Of a stretch of 10,658 nt of DNA, positions 1 to 6,482 are shown one piece after another (the first letter of the stretch is position 1; every line of letters starts with the position of its first letter). Made by a program: the position numbers and the translations under genes. This DNA is from Pseudomonadota bacterium (GTDB taxonomy: Bacteria > SAR324 > XYD2-FULL-50-16 > JAHJRI01): contig JAKSDL010000128.1 in assembly GCA_022360105.1 (NCBI GenBank), positions 1 through 10,658 of the forward strand. Reading direction: 5' to 3'. Below the pieces are notes generated by a model. The model made no database searches. It was given only the letters and a program-made list of their open reading frames with translations, and was not told the origin of the DNA.

Positions 1-1
1 A

Positions 2-163
2 ATCCGTTGCCCCGATGTCATTGTCACAACAGATAGAAAGACCCTGGCGAAGCTGGGCAAAGGTCTGGATGTTGACGACGCCGTTAAAAATGATCAACTA
101 AAGATTGTGGGCAGTATGATTAAATTCAAAGAGATTCTGTCTCTTTTCAAGCGGGTCGGTTAA
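2..163 (+). CDS. SCP2/alkyl-sulfatase C-terminal-like domain, 3' end of a gene
   Basis: The left window edge cuts this gene; the last 53 codons are open in one frame and end at TAA. The visible tail reads like the end of a sterol-carrier-protein-2-type fold. It has a Pro-Asp-Val-x-Val segment (PDVIVTTDRKTLAKLGKG), an amphipathic helix, an acidic turn (LDVDDAVKNDQLKIVG) and a final helix ending in LSLFKRVG. This order (beta strand, helix, acidic turn, K-x-x-G, helix) is known from SCP2-like lipid-binding domains, which occur alone or at the C-terminus of alkyl sulfatases and other enzymes. Which protein carries it here cannot be told. The gene converges on the histidine kinase gene. No T-rich terminator directly follows its stop. 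The domain call is from motif memory and is moderately sure; coding status is fairly sure. Confidence 0.6.
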   Translation: MRCPDVIVTTDRKTLAKLGKGLDVDDAVKNDQLKIVGSMIKFKEILSLFKRVG

Positions 164-235
164 ACAGATTTTTCTTTGGCATTGGAAGAAACAGAATTTG
201 CAACCCCGTGTGTGTAAAACGGAGGCCACGCGGAA

Positions 236-349
236 ATGGCAGGCGTCGTGATAACTAAAGCTTCCGATTTCAACCCGGATGCCATCTCTAAACAGCTAAA
301 ACATACTTTATATGATGATCAAGAGCTGATCATCAGGCATTTGATATAA
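236..349 (+). CDS. possible small protein, 37 codons, unknown
   Basis: A short ORF starts at ATG 236, preceded by GGAGG (221-225) with a 10-base gap, a believable ribosome-binding site. The product would begin MAGVVITKASDFNPDAISK and end at TAA 347-349. It is mildly acidic and amphipathic, with no signal peptide, membrane segment or recognised motif. A perfect 9-bp inverted repeat lies inside it. It sits between the convergent ends of the SCP2-like gene and the kinase gene, a place where non-coding terminator sequence is also expected. It could be a real small gene, the remnant of a larger one, or chance. I do not recognise it. Confidence 0.25.
   Translation: MAGVVITKASDFNPDAISKQLKHTLYDDQELIIRHLI
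313..335. repeat. perfect 9-bp inverted repeat between convergent genes
   Basis: TGATGATCA (313-321) and TGATCATCA (327-335) are exact reverse complements with a 5-base loop (AGAGC). The position between the ends of two convergent genes suggests an RNA hairpin marking transcript ends. No uridine run follows on either strand, so it is not a canonical intrinsic terminator. A smaller 5-bp stem (GAAGA/TCTTC, 368-381) lies nearer the kinase stop. Confidence 0.4.
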
Positions 350-399
350 TCTGCTAACAGGAAGCCCGAAGATAGTTCTTCAGGTATCGACCTATTGTT

Positions 400-3108
400 T
401 TAGAATGAAACTGGAATGGCAATACTGAAGGTTGTACCTTTGCCTGGTCGCGAATCTATTTCTATTGATCCTCCCAATTCGTTTACGGAGCTTGCTAAGG
501 CATGCATACCAATTCCTCTGCCGGAGAAGGTTGACACTTCTTCGGCCGTTGAAAAACCAGGCAAAAGAATCAAGTGCAAGAGATCGTTCTCAGAAACTGA
601 TTTAGCCTCTTCAGCATTCAATAGGCCTTTTTCAATTGCCCGCTCTTTTAAATCAGACGTATCGATACCTTTGCCGTCGTCTGCAAACACAAGTTTAAAC
701 ACGGCATCTTTTAAGGATATATCGATTGAAATAGCACCTGTTTCAGGTTTACCCAGTTTTTTACGTTCAACAGGGGATTCGATACCGTGATGCACTGCAT
801 TCCGCACCAGGTGTGTTAGGTTGCTTAGAAAGGTCTCTAATGTGGCGTGTATGATCTGGGTGTCTTCCCCATTGTATTTTACATCGATCTGCTTTTTTAG
901 CTGGTAGGCGATATATTTTGCATCGGAAGAAAGCTTTTTTACTGTATTGCGTAGTGGTTGCTTTTTAATGTCATTTAGCATCTCCTTTAGCTCAGAGTCA
1001 TTTGGTGCCTTTTTGGTCAACATCTGCTCCAGGTATTCGATTTTTTCTTCAGCAATGGTGTAAAAGCCTCTGCTGTTCACATGCAGGAACTGGCTGGGAA
1101 CAAGATCTCCCAGTTCAAAAACCTCACTTCTGAATTGCGATCGAAGTGTTTCGGATAGGTTAAGGAGTTTTGTAGCACTTTCTGAATCAAGCGGTTCATT
1201 CTTTCTGATCAAATCTTCCAGAAGGTCTTCAGCCCTGTGTGCAGATTCGGCAAGACCGAAAAACGAATAACCTGAAAGCCCTCCCTTAATGGTATGAAAA
1301 TGCGCTGATAATTCGACAGTAGCGTTTTTATCTATCGAATCTTTTAACAGGTTATCGATACTGTTTAGTCGATTTTGTACACCATTGAAAAAGCGAAGAA
1401 AACCGTGGCGGTCCACGGCAATACGAATAATTTTCTGATTGCGAAGTTCGTCCTTCTCCAACATTTTTTGGAGTTTTCTTCTGGTTGTTACATCGGTTAA
1501 GATTAGCATAATCTGGGCGGGAGTTTTTTTGCCTGAGGGAATCCATCTGTATTCCAAGTCGTAGGTATGCTCATTTCTCTCAAACTCGGTGGGCAACATA
1601 TCTTTTACGAGTCTCATGGCTCCACTGCTTTTGAAGATAACTTCCATGTACCCGGCCATCTCGTCATATCGGTCTGAAAACATAAGTTGCAGGATGTTCT
1701 CTCCAAAAACCTCCTTTTGAAAAATTAAATAAGCTGCCCGGGAAGCATGCTGTTGGATGGTCAACGTTTTATCAAAACTGAGTATACCCTGCCCGGTATT
1801 ATCAAGCAGATCCCGGATCTCCGAAGTCTGGTCCTTAACTTTGATCTCAAGTTCTGCAGAAAGATCATGGGAAACTCGCAATGCATTTGAAAATCTTTTG
1901 GTGAATACGAATGATTGGGCCACCAGAAAAAACAACAGACCTAATCCTGCAATATACGAGGTTGAGATAATGGATTGTGCATGAAGAATGTCATTTACTA
2001 CCGTGAGAATAAGAATCAGACAACCAATGAGAAGTTCCATGCTGCCATTTCGCTTTCTGATTGTCGCCATCGTCATAATGTAAAACGAGTAAAGGCAGGT
2101 AAATAGCACCAGGATTTGGAAGAGTAATAGATTTTTTGTCAGTAAATATGAAGAGGCAAAGATGGAAAACACCCCCAGCAATGCTCCAACGGAAAGAATG
2201 GAAAAATGAACTTTTTTAGAAAACTCCAGGGGATAAAAATAAAACAGATAAGTTGCAAACAACACAGGTGCAGCGGTTAAGGATAGAAAATCCATCTTCA
2301 ACAGAAACAACCAATTGATACCGGGAAAAGCTTTTACAATAAAAGCCGTGTTCAAATAGCTGGTCCTAAGGGACATAGATAAACAAAACAATCCGAAATA
2401 CAGAGCAAAACTTTCCTGATTACGAACCCAGAATATCCCCAAGTAGTAGAGTCCGGTTACTAGTAGAGCCCCGACGATCAATAAATCAAAGGCCAGCTTT
2501 AATTCTGTTACGGAATCGGTTTTTGATTGCTCCCCAAGAATTATTTTCTGGGGTATGCCTCCATAAGCTTGTCGAAAATTAGATACCTGGAGAATGATTT
2601 CGACCCGATTCGTTTTGGAGAGAAATCCGACAGCATTGGGACATTTTTGGGGAACTGATTCGTCGATAGACCTTCCTACCTTGCCACATTCCTGGAGCAG
2701 TTCGCCATTTACAAACAATCGATAGGAGGAATTTACGTGTGGAAGAACAATATTTGCCACTCCATCGGTGAAAAAATTGTCTATTCGCAAACGTAGTGTT
2801 GCAAAGCCTTTTCCACCCAATTCTGTTTGTTCGACTTCCATTCCCTTCCAGAAGCCAGGCAGTTGAATAAATCCGCTTGGCTTAAGGACCGATGATGCAG
2901 TGAGGAAATCTCCGGGTCCAAGAAGTTGATTCCAGTAGAATTCCCATTCACCACCCAATTCGACAGGGTTTTGTGAAGCATGACCGGCATTTCTAAAATC
3001 AAAATATCCCTGGCGTATTAGTACATCGCTTTGCGCATTGCTGATAAACGGGGCAAACACAACCAGCAAAAATAATATAACTGCATTTCTCAGCACTTGC
3101 ATTGCCAT
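400..3108 (-). CDS. 7TMR-DISM sensor kinase with PAS-like, HPt and CheA-type ATPase domains
   Basis: This is a 902-aa inner-membrane signalling kinase. A signal peptide (about 1-26, ending SNAQS) is followed by a periplasmic jelly-roll sensor of the 7TMR-DISMED2 type (about 30-195, with GEWEFYWNQLL and IQLPGFWKG). Seven hydrophobic segments (about 203-405) make the 7TMR-DISM core, and a short coiled coil leads into a PAS-like domain (about 430-545). An HPt domain follows with HTIKGG, His605 being the probable phosphorylation site. The C-terminus is a CheA-type ATPase: N box LVRNAVHHGIE (768-777), G1 DDGKGI (810-815), F box PGFSTAEEVS (850-859), G2 SGRGIGM (862-868). The CheA order HPt-then-ATPase is kept, but there is no CheW-like domain and no dedicated dimerisation HisKA. 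It should autophosphorylate on His605 and pass phosphate to a response regulator not in this window. The ligand is unknown. Start ATG 3108 or the ATG two codons on; neither has a strong ribosome site. Confidence 0.93.
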   Translation of the reverse strand: MAMQVLRNAVILFLLVVFAPFISNAQSDVLIRQGYFDFRNAGHASQNPVELGGEWEFYWNQLLGPGDFLTASSVLKPSGFIQLPGFWKGMEVEQTELGGKGFATLRLRIDNFFTDGVANIVLPHVNSSYRLFVNGELLQECGKVGRSIDESVPQKCPNAVGFLSKTNRVEIILQVSNFRQAYGGIPQKIILGEQSKTDSVTELKLAFDLLIVGALLVTGLYYLGIFWVRNQESFALYFGLFCLSMSLRTSYLNTAFIVKAFPGINWLFLLKMDFLSLTAAPVLFATYLFYFYPLEFSKKVHFSILSVGALLGVFSIFASSYLLTKNLLLFQILVLFTCLYSFYIMTMATIRKRNGSMELLIGCLILILTVVNDILHAQSIISTSYIAGLGLLFFLVAQSFVFTKRFSNALRVSHDLSAELEIKVKDQTSEIRDLLDNTGQGILSFDKTLTIQQHASRAAYLIFQKEVFGENILQLMFSDRYDEMAGYMEVIFKSSGAMRLVKDMLPTEFERNEHTYDLEYRWIPSGKKTPAQIMLILTDVTTRRKLQKMLEKDELRNQKIIRIAVDRHGFLRFFNGVQNRLNSIDNLLKDSIDKNATVELSAHFHTIKGGLSGYSFFGLAESAHRAEDLLEDLIRKNEPLDSESATKLLNLSETLRSQFRSEVFELGDLVPSQFLHVNSRGFYTIAEEKIEYLEQMLTKKAPNDSELKEMLNDIKKQPLRNTVKKLSSDAKYIAYQLKKQIDVKYNGEDTQIIHATLETFLSNLTHLVRNAVHHGIESPVERKKLGKPETGAISIDISLKDAVFKLVFADDGKGIDTSDLKERAIEKGLLNAEEAKSVSENDLLHLILLPGFSTAEEVSTFSGRGIGMHALASSVNELGGSIEIDSRPGKGTTFSIAIPVSF

Positions 3109-3150
3109 CTCAATAAATCTTCAACAGGTCAATTTGAAAATGATACGTCT

Positions 3151-3171
3151 ATTCTAGCACGAATTTCGTGC
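3151..3171 (-). promoter_or_regulatory. candidate kinase promoter with a 15-bp palindrome next to the -10
   Basis: GCACGAATTTCGTGC (3157-3171) is a perfect palindrome with 7-bp arms and one central base, lying about 50 bases upstream of the kinase start. On the minus strand it is directly followed by TAGAAT (3151-3156), five of six matches to the -10 consensus. The palindrome therefore fills the usual spacer between -10 and -35, and an A-tract lies just upstream. The -35 hexamer is weak (TATTCA at 17 bases). This is a typical place for a dimeric repressor or a spacer-binding activator. The regulator is unknown. Confidence 0.45.
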
Positions 3172-3234
3172 CTTGAATATTTTTTTTGATCCTGAATCCC
3201 GGCAAGCTAGTATTGTTCTGGTCTTTGGATATTT

Positions 3235-3645
3235 CTAACTCGTGTTTTGTATCTTGTGTAAATCATCCCAGAAGTCTGCCATTTTTGTACAAGAGATGGC
3301 GCAGTGATTGGCTTGATTTAAATAGACATTGGTGATATCAGCCCTTACAAGAATGTTGTTATCTTTGATTAGTTTTTGCTTGAAGACAATACTTGATTGA
3401 GACGCCTTGGCGAGCTCGGTTAAAATGACGATTTGGTCACCAACTCGGGCGCTGTTAACGTAATCAATATTAATATTGACGATTACATGGTAGATGCCTC
3501 GTTGGTGAAACGGCTCCATTAACCCATTCTCCCGGCAATATAACCAGCGGGCTTCTTCCATCAATTCAAGATATCGGGCATGATGCACAATTCCGAAGGA
3601 GTCAGCGTGAAAATTCATGATCTGTTTCGATAGCAAGGTCTTCAT
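3235..3645 (-). CDS. acyl-CoA thioesterase-like hot-dog protein (4HBT/YbgC/FadM type)
   Basis: This 136-aa protein has the size and pattern of single-domain hot-dog thioesterases, which hydrolyse acyl-CoA or acyl-ACP thioesters in the cytoplasm. The N-terminal signature reads FHADSFGIVHHARYLELMEE, matching the family pattern of an acidic loop, G-[IV]-V-x-H/N-x-x-Y-L and a helix with E-x-A-R. Start ATG 3645 is chosen over an in-frame ATG 24 bases upstream because it overlaps the previous stop as ATGA and has GGAGA nine bases before it (translational coupling). At the position usually held by the catalytic Asp (first D of the family D-x-D), this protein seems to have His13, with Asp15 matching the second D. 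Activity may therefore differ, or the alignment may be off by two. The substrate is unknown; co-expression with an SRPBCC protein suggests handling of an acyl or polyketide-like ligand. Confidence 0.82.
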   Translation of the reverse strand: MKTLLSKQIMNFHADSFGIVHHARYLELMEEARWLYCRENGLMEPFHQRGIYHVIVNINIDYVNSARVGDQIVILTELAKASQSSIVFKQKLIKDNNILVRADITNVYLNQANHCAISCTKMADFWDDLHKIQNTS

Positions 3646-4160
3646 TTTATCATTTCTCCAGTCTCGCAATAATGCTTCAGGGCAGTAGCGAGCATGATCA
3701 TCACTAAATCCAGTTTTTCCTTAATAGCATTTTCATCCATCTCATTTGCTTCGCGATCCAAAGCTGTATAGATCATGTGCCAATTGCACGAAGAGATATT
3801 TGTTCCAACTTCTTGAATGTTTACTTGAAGGTGAATCACGGCTTTGTCAGCAAGATTCAATTGAAAGATAATTCTGGTTTTCTCGGCATCATGAAGATTA
3901 GTGACCCAGGTGGTGGTGAGTGATTTGTCAAAAAAATGTGGTCCGGATTTGTTTTCTGTAAAGATACATCCTTTTTCGTTGATTCCACTTTTGGTGTAGA
4001 TCAGCTCATATTCCCAGCCTGGAATCCATCTTAGTTCCTCTACCGGACAGGCCAAAGGAAATATCTTTTGTGGTGTTGAGGCTATCTCAACAGTATGACT
4101 GGCTTCTACCCGTTTGTTTGCAATTGCCGGATGATAATTGATGTTGCTTTGGTTTGACAT
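3642..4160 (-). CDS. SRPBCC-family protein (START/polyketide-cyclase-like fold)
   Basis: This 172-aa soluble protein looks like the SRPBCC helix-grip fold, which encloses a hydrophobic ligand pocket. The evidence is an early V-E-I-A-S-T-P-x-K-I-F-P strand-helix start (about 23-34), W-I-P-G-W-E strands, a central F-T-E-N-K-S-G-P region, and a long C-terminal helix (about 139-165). A good ribosome site (AGGAG, five bases before ATG) supports the start at 4160. It is the first gene of a two-gene operon, its stop overlapping the thioesterase start by ATGA. It is divergent from the AraC-type regulator, which is the likely controller. The ligand cannot be predicted. The fold call rests on pattern memory. 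Confidence 0.72.
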   Translation of the reverse strand: MSNQSNINYHPAIANKRVEASHTVEIASTPQKIFPLACPVEELRWIPGWEYELIYTKSGINEKGCIFTENKSGPHFFDKSLTTTWVTNLHDAEKTRIIFQLNLADKAVIHLQVNIQEVGTNISSCNWHMIYTALDREANEMDENAIKEKLDLVMIMLATALKHYCETGEMIK

Positions 4161-4210
4161 GTTTTCTCCTAAACTAATTTGTGATTTTCTAAATTTGAAT
4201 TGGATTAAAC

Positions 4211-4234
4211 AGACAAGACATTTCGATCTTGTCT
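4211..4234. promoter_or_regulatory. perfect 8-bp inverted repeat in the divergent intergenic region
   Basis: AGACAAGA (4211-4218) and TCTTGTCT (4227-4234) form an exact inverted repeat with an 8-base spacer. TTGTCTAT at 4230-4237 recurs directly at 4291-4298, 61 bases away and next to the regulator gene. On the minus strand, TTGTCT of the left arm sits 17 bases from TTTAGA and could be the -35 of the SRPBCC operon. Repeated half-sites in a divergent promoter region are what an AraC-family protein is expected to bind. The role is inferred. Confidence 0.4.
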
Positions 4235-4290
4235 ATGAATTGATCATATCGTAGGGTAGGGCAACAATATTGCGGATAAACGAAGAAATG

Positions 4291-4319
4291 TTGTCTATTT
4301 ACGAAAATAAATATATATA
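4291..4319 (+). promoter_or_regulatory. candidate promoter of the AraC gene, possibly giving a leaderless mRNA
   Basis: TTGTCT (4291-4296) and TATATA (4314-4319) are spaced by 17 bases, each four of six to consensus. Transcription would start around 4326, only about five bases before the ATG at 4331. The bases before that ATG (CCACCTTAATT) hold no Shine-Dalgarno sequence, which agrees with a leaderless transcript. AT-rich sequence makes chance matches easy. Confidence 0.3.
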
Positions 4320-4330
4320 CCACCTTAATT

Positions 4331-5356
4331 ATGCAAACCAAATCCTTGAGTGTTTCTTATGACTTATTGCAGATTCTTCTGAGCTATGGGGCGGTAATTG
4401 GTATTGAAGAGAAGACCATTGCTTCTGATTGTCACATCGACCTTAAGGGCTATCGGCATAATGACAGGCGTGTTCCGATGTCGCAATTTCATCCCATATG
4501 GAATTATGTCCTGCAACACTCTAACGACCCTGATTTTGGACTTCATTTTGGAATGCATGCTCACCGGCTCCTGAGCAGGCATCTGCTTTATGCGATGATG
4601 ATGAACTGCGATACTGTTGAGCAGGCCATTCGTAAAAACTTTCTCTACCACAACCTGGTTACCGATTTAATCCGACCAGCATTGCGCGTTGAAAGAAACA
4701 AGGCATATTTATCCTGGAAATTAGGTGCTGAGGGGATGAAACAAGAACGGCATTTCTCGGAATCTATTATGAGCCTGTTTGTTAACATGCTTAAATACTT
4801 GACAGACGATAACGCCCGGCTCCAAAACGCACGTTTCGTCCACGCCTGCCCCGCAAATACAACGGAGCATGAGATGATTTTTAACTGTCCCCTGTTTTTC
4901 GATGGAAAAAACAATGAGGTAATTCTGGATAAGAATTATCTTGATAGTCCCATACTAATGGCTAATCGTGATGTTTTGGAAGGATTGGAGCAACTCGTGC
5001 AAAAAACTTTGCACCGGGTTTATCAAAGGGGTTCCTGGACCGAAAAGGTTGCTGATGTTTTGACTACATTTGTTTTAAAAGAGAAGCGGTCCGATATTCA
5101 GACAATTGCCGGTCAATTAGCCATGACGGAACGGAATCTTCAAATAAAGCTGAAAGGAGAAGGAACCACTTTTAGAAAGGTGTTCGATGATATTCGAAAA
5201 GAAATTGCCATTGGATATCTTAACAACCGGGAGGCTACCATCTGTGACATAGCTCAACTGCTCGGTTTTTCCGATCAAAGCTCTTTTCAACATGCCTTCA
5301 AACGCTGGACAGGCAAAACACCCGGGGAACACAGAAAATACATGAATCTATCCTAA
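4331..5356 (+). CDS. AraC-family transcriptional regulator, OruR/ArgR-like type
   Basis: This is a 341-aa cytoplasmic DNA-binding regulator. Residues about 20-210 match the arabinose-binding-like sensor domain found in OruR/MmsR-type AraC proteins, with the segment DPDFGLHFGMHAH. The C-terminal hundred residues are an AraC HTH pair. Helix-turn-helix 1 lies around IQTIAGQLAMTERNLQIKLK. Helix-turn-helix 2 and the family signature are in ICDIAQLLGFSDQSSFQHAF, followed by KRWTGKTPGEHRK. Length is normal. It is divergent from the SRPBCC-thioesterase operon across 170 bases of operator-like sequence, so that operon is its likely target, with a small hydrophobic or acyl ligand as possible inducer (inference). 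The ATG has no visible ribosome site. Its TAA overlaps the stop of a possible opposite ORF. Confidence 0.93.
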   Translation: MQTKSLSVSYDLLQILLSYGAVIGIEEKTIASDCHIDLKGYRHNDRRVPMSQFHPIWNYVLQHSNDPDFGLHFGMHAHRLLSRHLLYAMMMNCDTVEQAIRKNFLYHNLVTDLIRPALRVERNKAYLSWKLGAEGMKQERHFSESIMSLFVNMLKYLTDDNARLQNARFVHACPANTTEHEMIFNCPLFFDGKNNEVILDKNYLDSPILMANRDVLEGLEQLVQKTLHRVYQRGSWTEKVADVLTTFVLKEKRSDIQTIAGQLAMTERNLQIKLKGEGTTFRKVFDDIRKEIAIGYLNNREATICDIAQLLGFSDQSSFQHAFKRWTGKTPGEHRKYMNLS

Positions 5357-5475
5357 TTATTGATGCTGCGGCTTTTCATCACCTTGGAAAGCGTATCGAT
5401 GAACATAATTGTTCCCGGAATCTTGATAATAACGCGAGAAGCCTCATCCCAGTTATTGATGCGGATTTGGTTCAA
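5353..5475 (-). CDS. possible short ORF, 40 codons, unknown
   Basis: Downstream of the four-helix membrane gene the same strand has an open frame whose stop TAG (5353-5355) overlaps the AraC gene stop tail to tail. From TTG 5475 it would encode about 40 residues, starting LNQIRINNWDEASRVIIKIP and ending KSRSINN. The mix of alternating hydrophobic and charged residues looks protein-like. The frame opens at 5487, just across the upstream gene's stop. There is no ATG near the start and no clear ribosome site. No single-base slip in the upstream gene's T/A-rich 3' end joins the two frames. It may be a small gene with a TTG start, a remnant C-terminus, or chance. Confidence 0.3.
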   Translation of the reverse strand: MNQIRINNWDEASRVIIKIPGTIMFIDTLSKVMKSRSINN

Positions 5476-5483
5476 GCAGGTGG

Positions 5484-6140
5484 TCAGCTAACCTTGATTT
5501 TTTTAAAAACAACTTTGTGGGCGTTTACGAGAAACTTATAAATCAAATGAATAACCAGCCAGGTGAGACCGATAAAAATAGCAAAAGGACTGATCATCAG
5601 AATAACAACATAGGGGACTAACTTCAGTAAAAATATAACTTGCAGAACAGTGACACAGATAAAGGAATAAAAAAATCTTTCCAGAGGTTCTACAAAAAAG
5701 AAATTCAGAAAAAAGCCGATAGGGGCAAGCATGGAGATAAATATCAAATGCGGAACACCATGGAATTCCAGCTTTCGGGCAATATCCAACACATCAACGG
5801 ACTTCATCTCTTTTGAGAGGTATTTGTATTGGTTAATCAGGCTTTTAATTGAATAATAATGTGTATAAATCGGAAAATAGGTAATTGATATTAGGAAATT
5901 AACCAGGTTGCGGAGGAAGTACAGGGCAAAAACCTTATATTCCTTAGGGTTATAGATGCTAAAATCCAGTAGAAAGGATTGTTTGTGTTTTTGATAATAA
6001 CCAGTATTTTTTGCGTGGTGCATTCCGTAATACTGCCCGTCAAACTCACCTTCCTTATGATTGAACTCTTTTATCAGTTGGGTTGCACGTTTGAAATAGG
6101 CAATCATCCTGACAACAATGCTGTAGCTTGAAATTTCCAT
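5484..6140 (-). CDS. integral membrane protein of unknown function, about four helices
   Basis: This 218-aa protein has a basic, aromatic, soluble N-terminal part (1-66, with GQYYGMHHAKNTGYY). Hydrophobic segments follow at about 70-98, 129-150, 156-178 and 178-202, then a lysine-rich tail (KVVFKKIKVS) likely to stay in the cytoplasm. There is no cleavable signal peptide. The start is supported by AGGA in CACAGGAAACAG eight bases before ATG. I do not recognise the family and see no catalytic motif. It lies on the same strand as the decayed membrane gene and rimJ upstream, separated from the former's original stop by about 45 bases, so they may once have been one transcript. Confidence 0.75.
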   Translation of the reverse strand: MEISSYSIVVRMIAYFKRATQLIKEFNHKEGEFDGQYYGMHHAKNTGYYQKHKQSFLLDFSIYNPKEYKVFALYFLRNLVNFLISITYFPIYTHYYSIKSLINQYKYLSKEMKSVDVLDIARKLEFHGVPHLIFISMLAPIGFFLNFFFVEPLERFFYSFICVTVLQVIFLLKLVPYVVILMISPFAIFIGLTWLVIHLIYKFLVNAHKVVFKKIKVS

Positions 6141-6184
6141 TTTCTGTTTCCTGTGGTTTGCCTGGAAGTTAATCAGTAAGTTTG

Positions 6185-6472
6185 TTAAAAAACCAAAACA
6201 ATGTGAAGTATGTGGAAGAATGAAAAGGCAACTACAGGTATCATAAAATGCTATTTCGAATATGCCAATTTGAAATAGTAGGAATCTGCGATCAAGCTGA
6301 GCCCTGTCAGCCAGATTGATGGTGTGAATGCTTGTGCAATAAATCCGAACAAACTCCTACTCCAAGCAAACGCTTCAGGCAGTTTGGATGTGAACAAAAT
6401 ACTCCACAGCATAATCGGCAGAATGGGAATAGATCCGTTGGCAAGCACTTTAACGAGAATCTTCGAATGCAT
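6185..6472 (-). pseudogene. decayed small membrane protein gene: in-frame amber codon, apparent internal deletion
   Basis: The frame opens at ATG 6472 and hits TAG at 6251-6253 after 73 codons. Reading through it gives 21 more membrane-like codons (HFMIPVVAFSFFHILHIVLV then F) before TAA 6185-6187. From memory, a family of roughly 150-aa membrane proteins starts with a conserved I-P-I-L-P...FTSKLP-x-A-F segment. Much later it has W-S-x-S...A-x-TP-x-W-L...D-S-x-Y-F-x-x-x-Y-S and ends with a helix containing F-H-x-x-H. Here the first and later blocks are joined directly (KLPEAFAWSRS), as if about 60 middle residues were deleted in frame. The amber codon stands where a Trp (TGG) would fit. No good ribosome site is visible. 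It starts 10 bases after the rimJ stop. An alternative is a genuine short two-helix protein ending at the amber codon. Confidence 0.6.
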
Positions 6473-6482
6473 GAGACCAGGT

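Noticed and set aside
416..790. 124-codon plus-strand frame inside the kinase gene
   Set aside because: It is antisense to the strongly conserved CheA-type ATPase region, so it is a shadow frame.
5484..5510. Frameshift at the T/A-rich run joining the four-helix protein to the downstream 40-codon ORF
   Set aside because: Neither a -1 nor a +1 slip at that run reaches the downstream frame: one hits TAG and the other hits TAA within about 20 codons.
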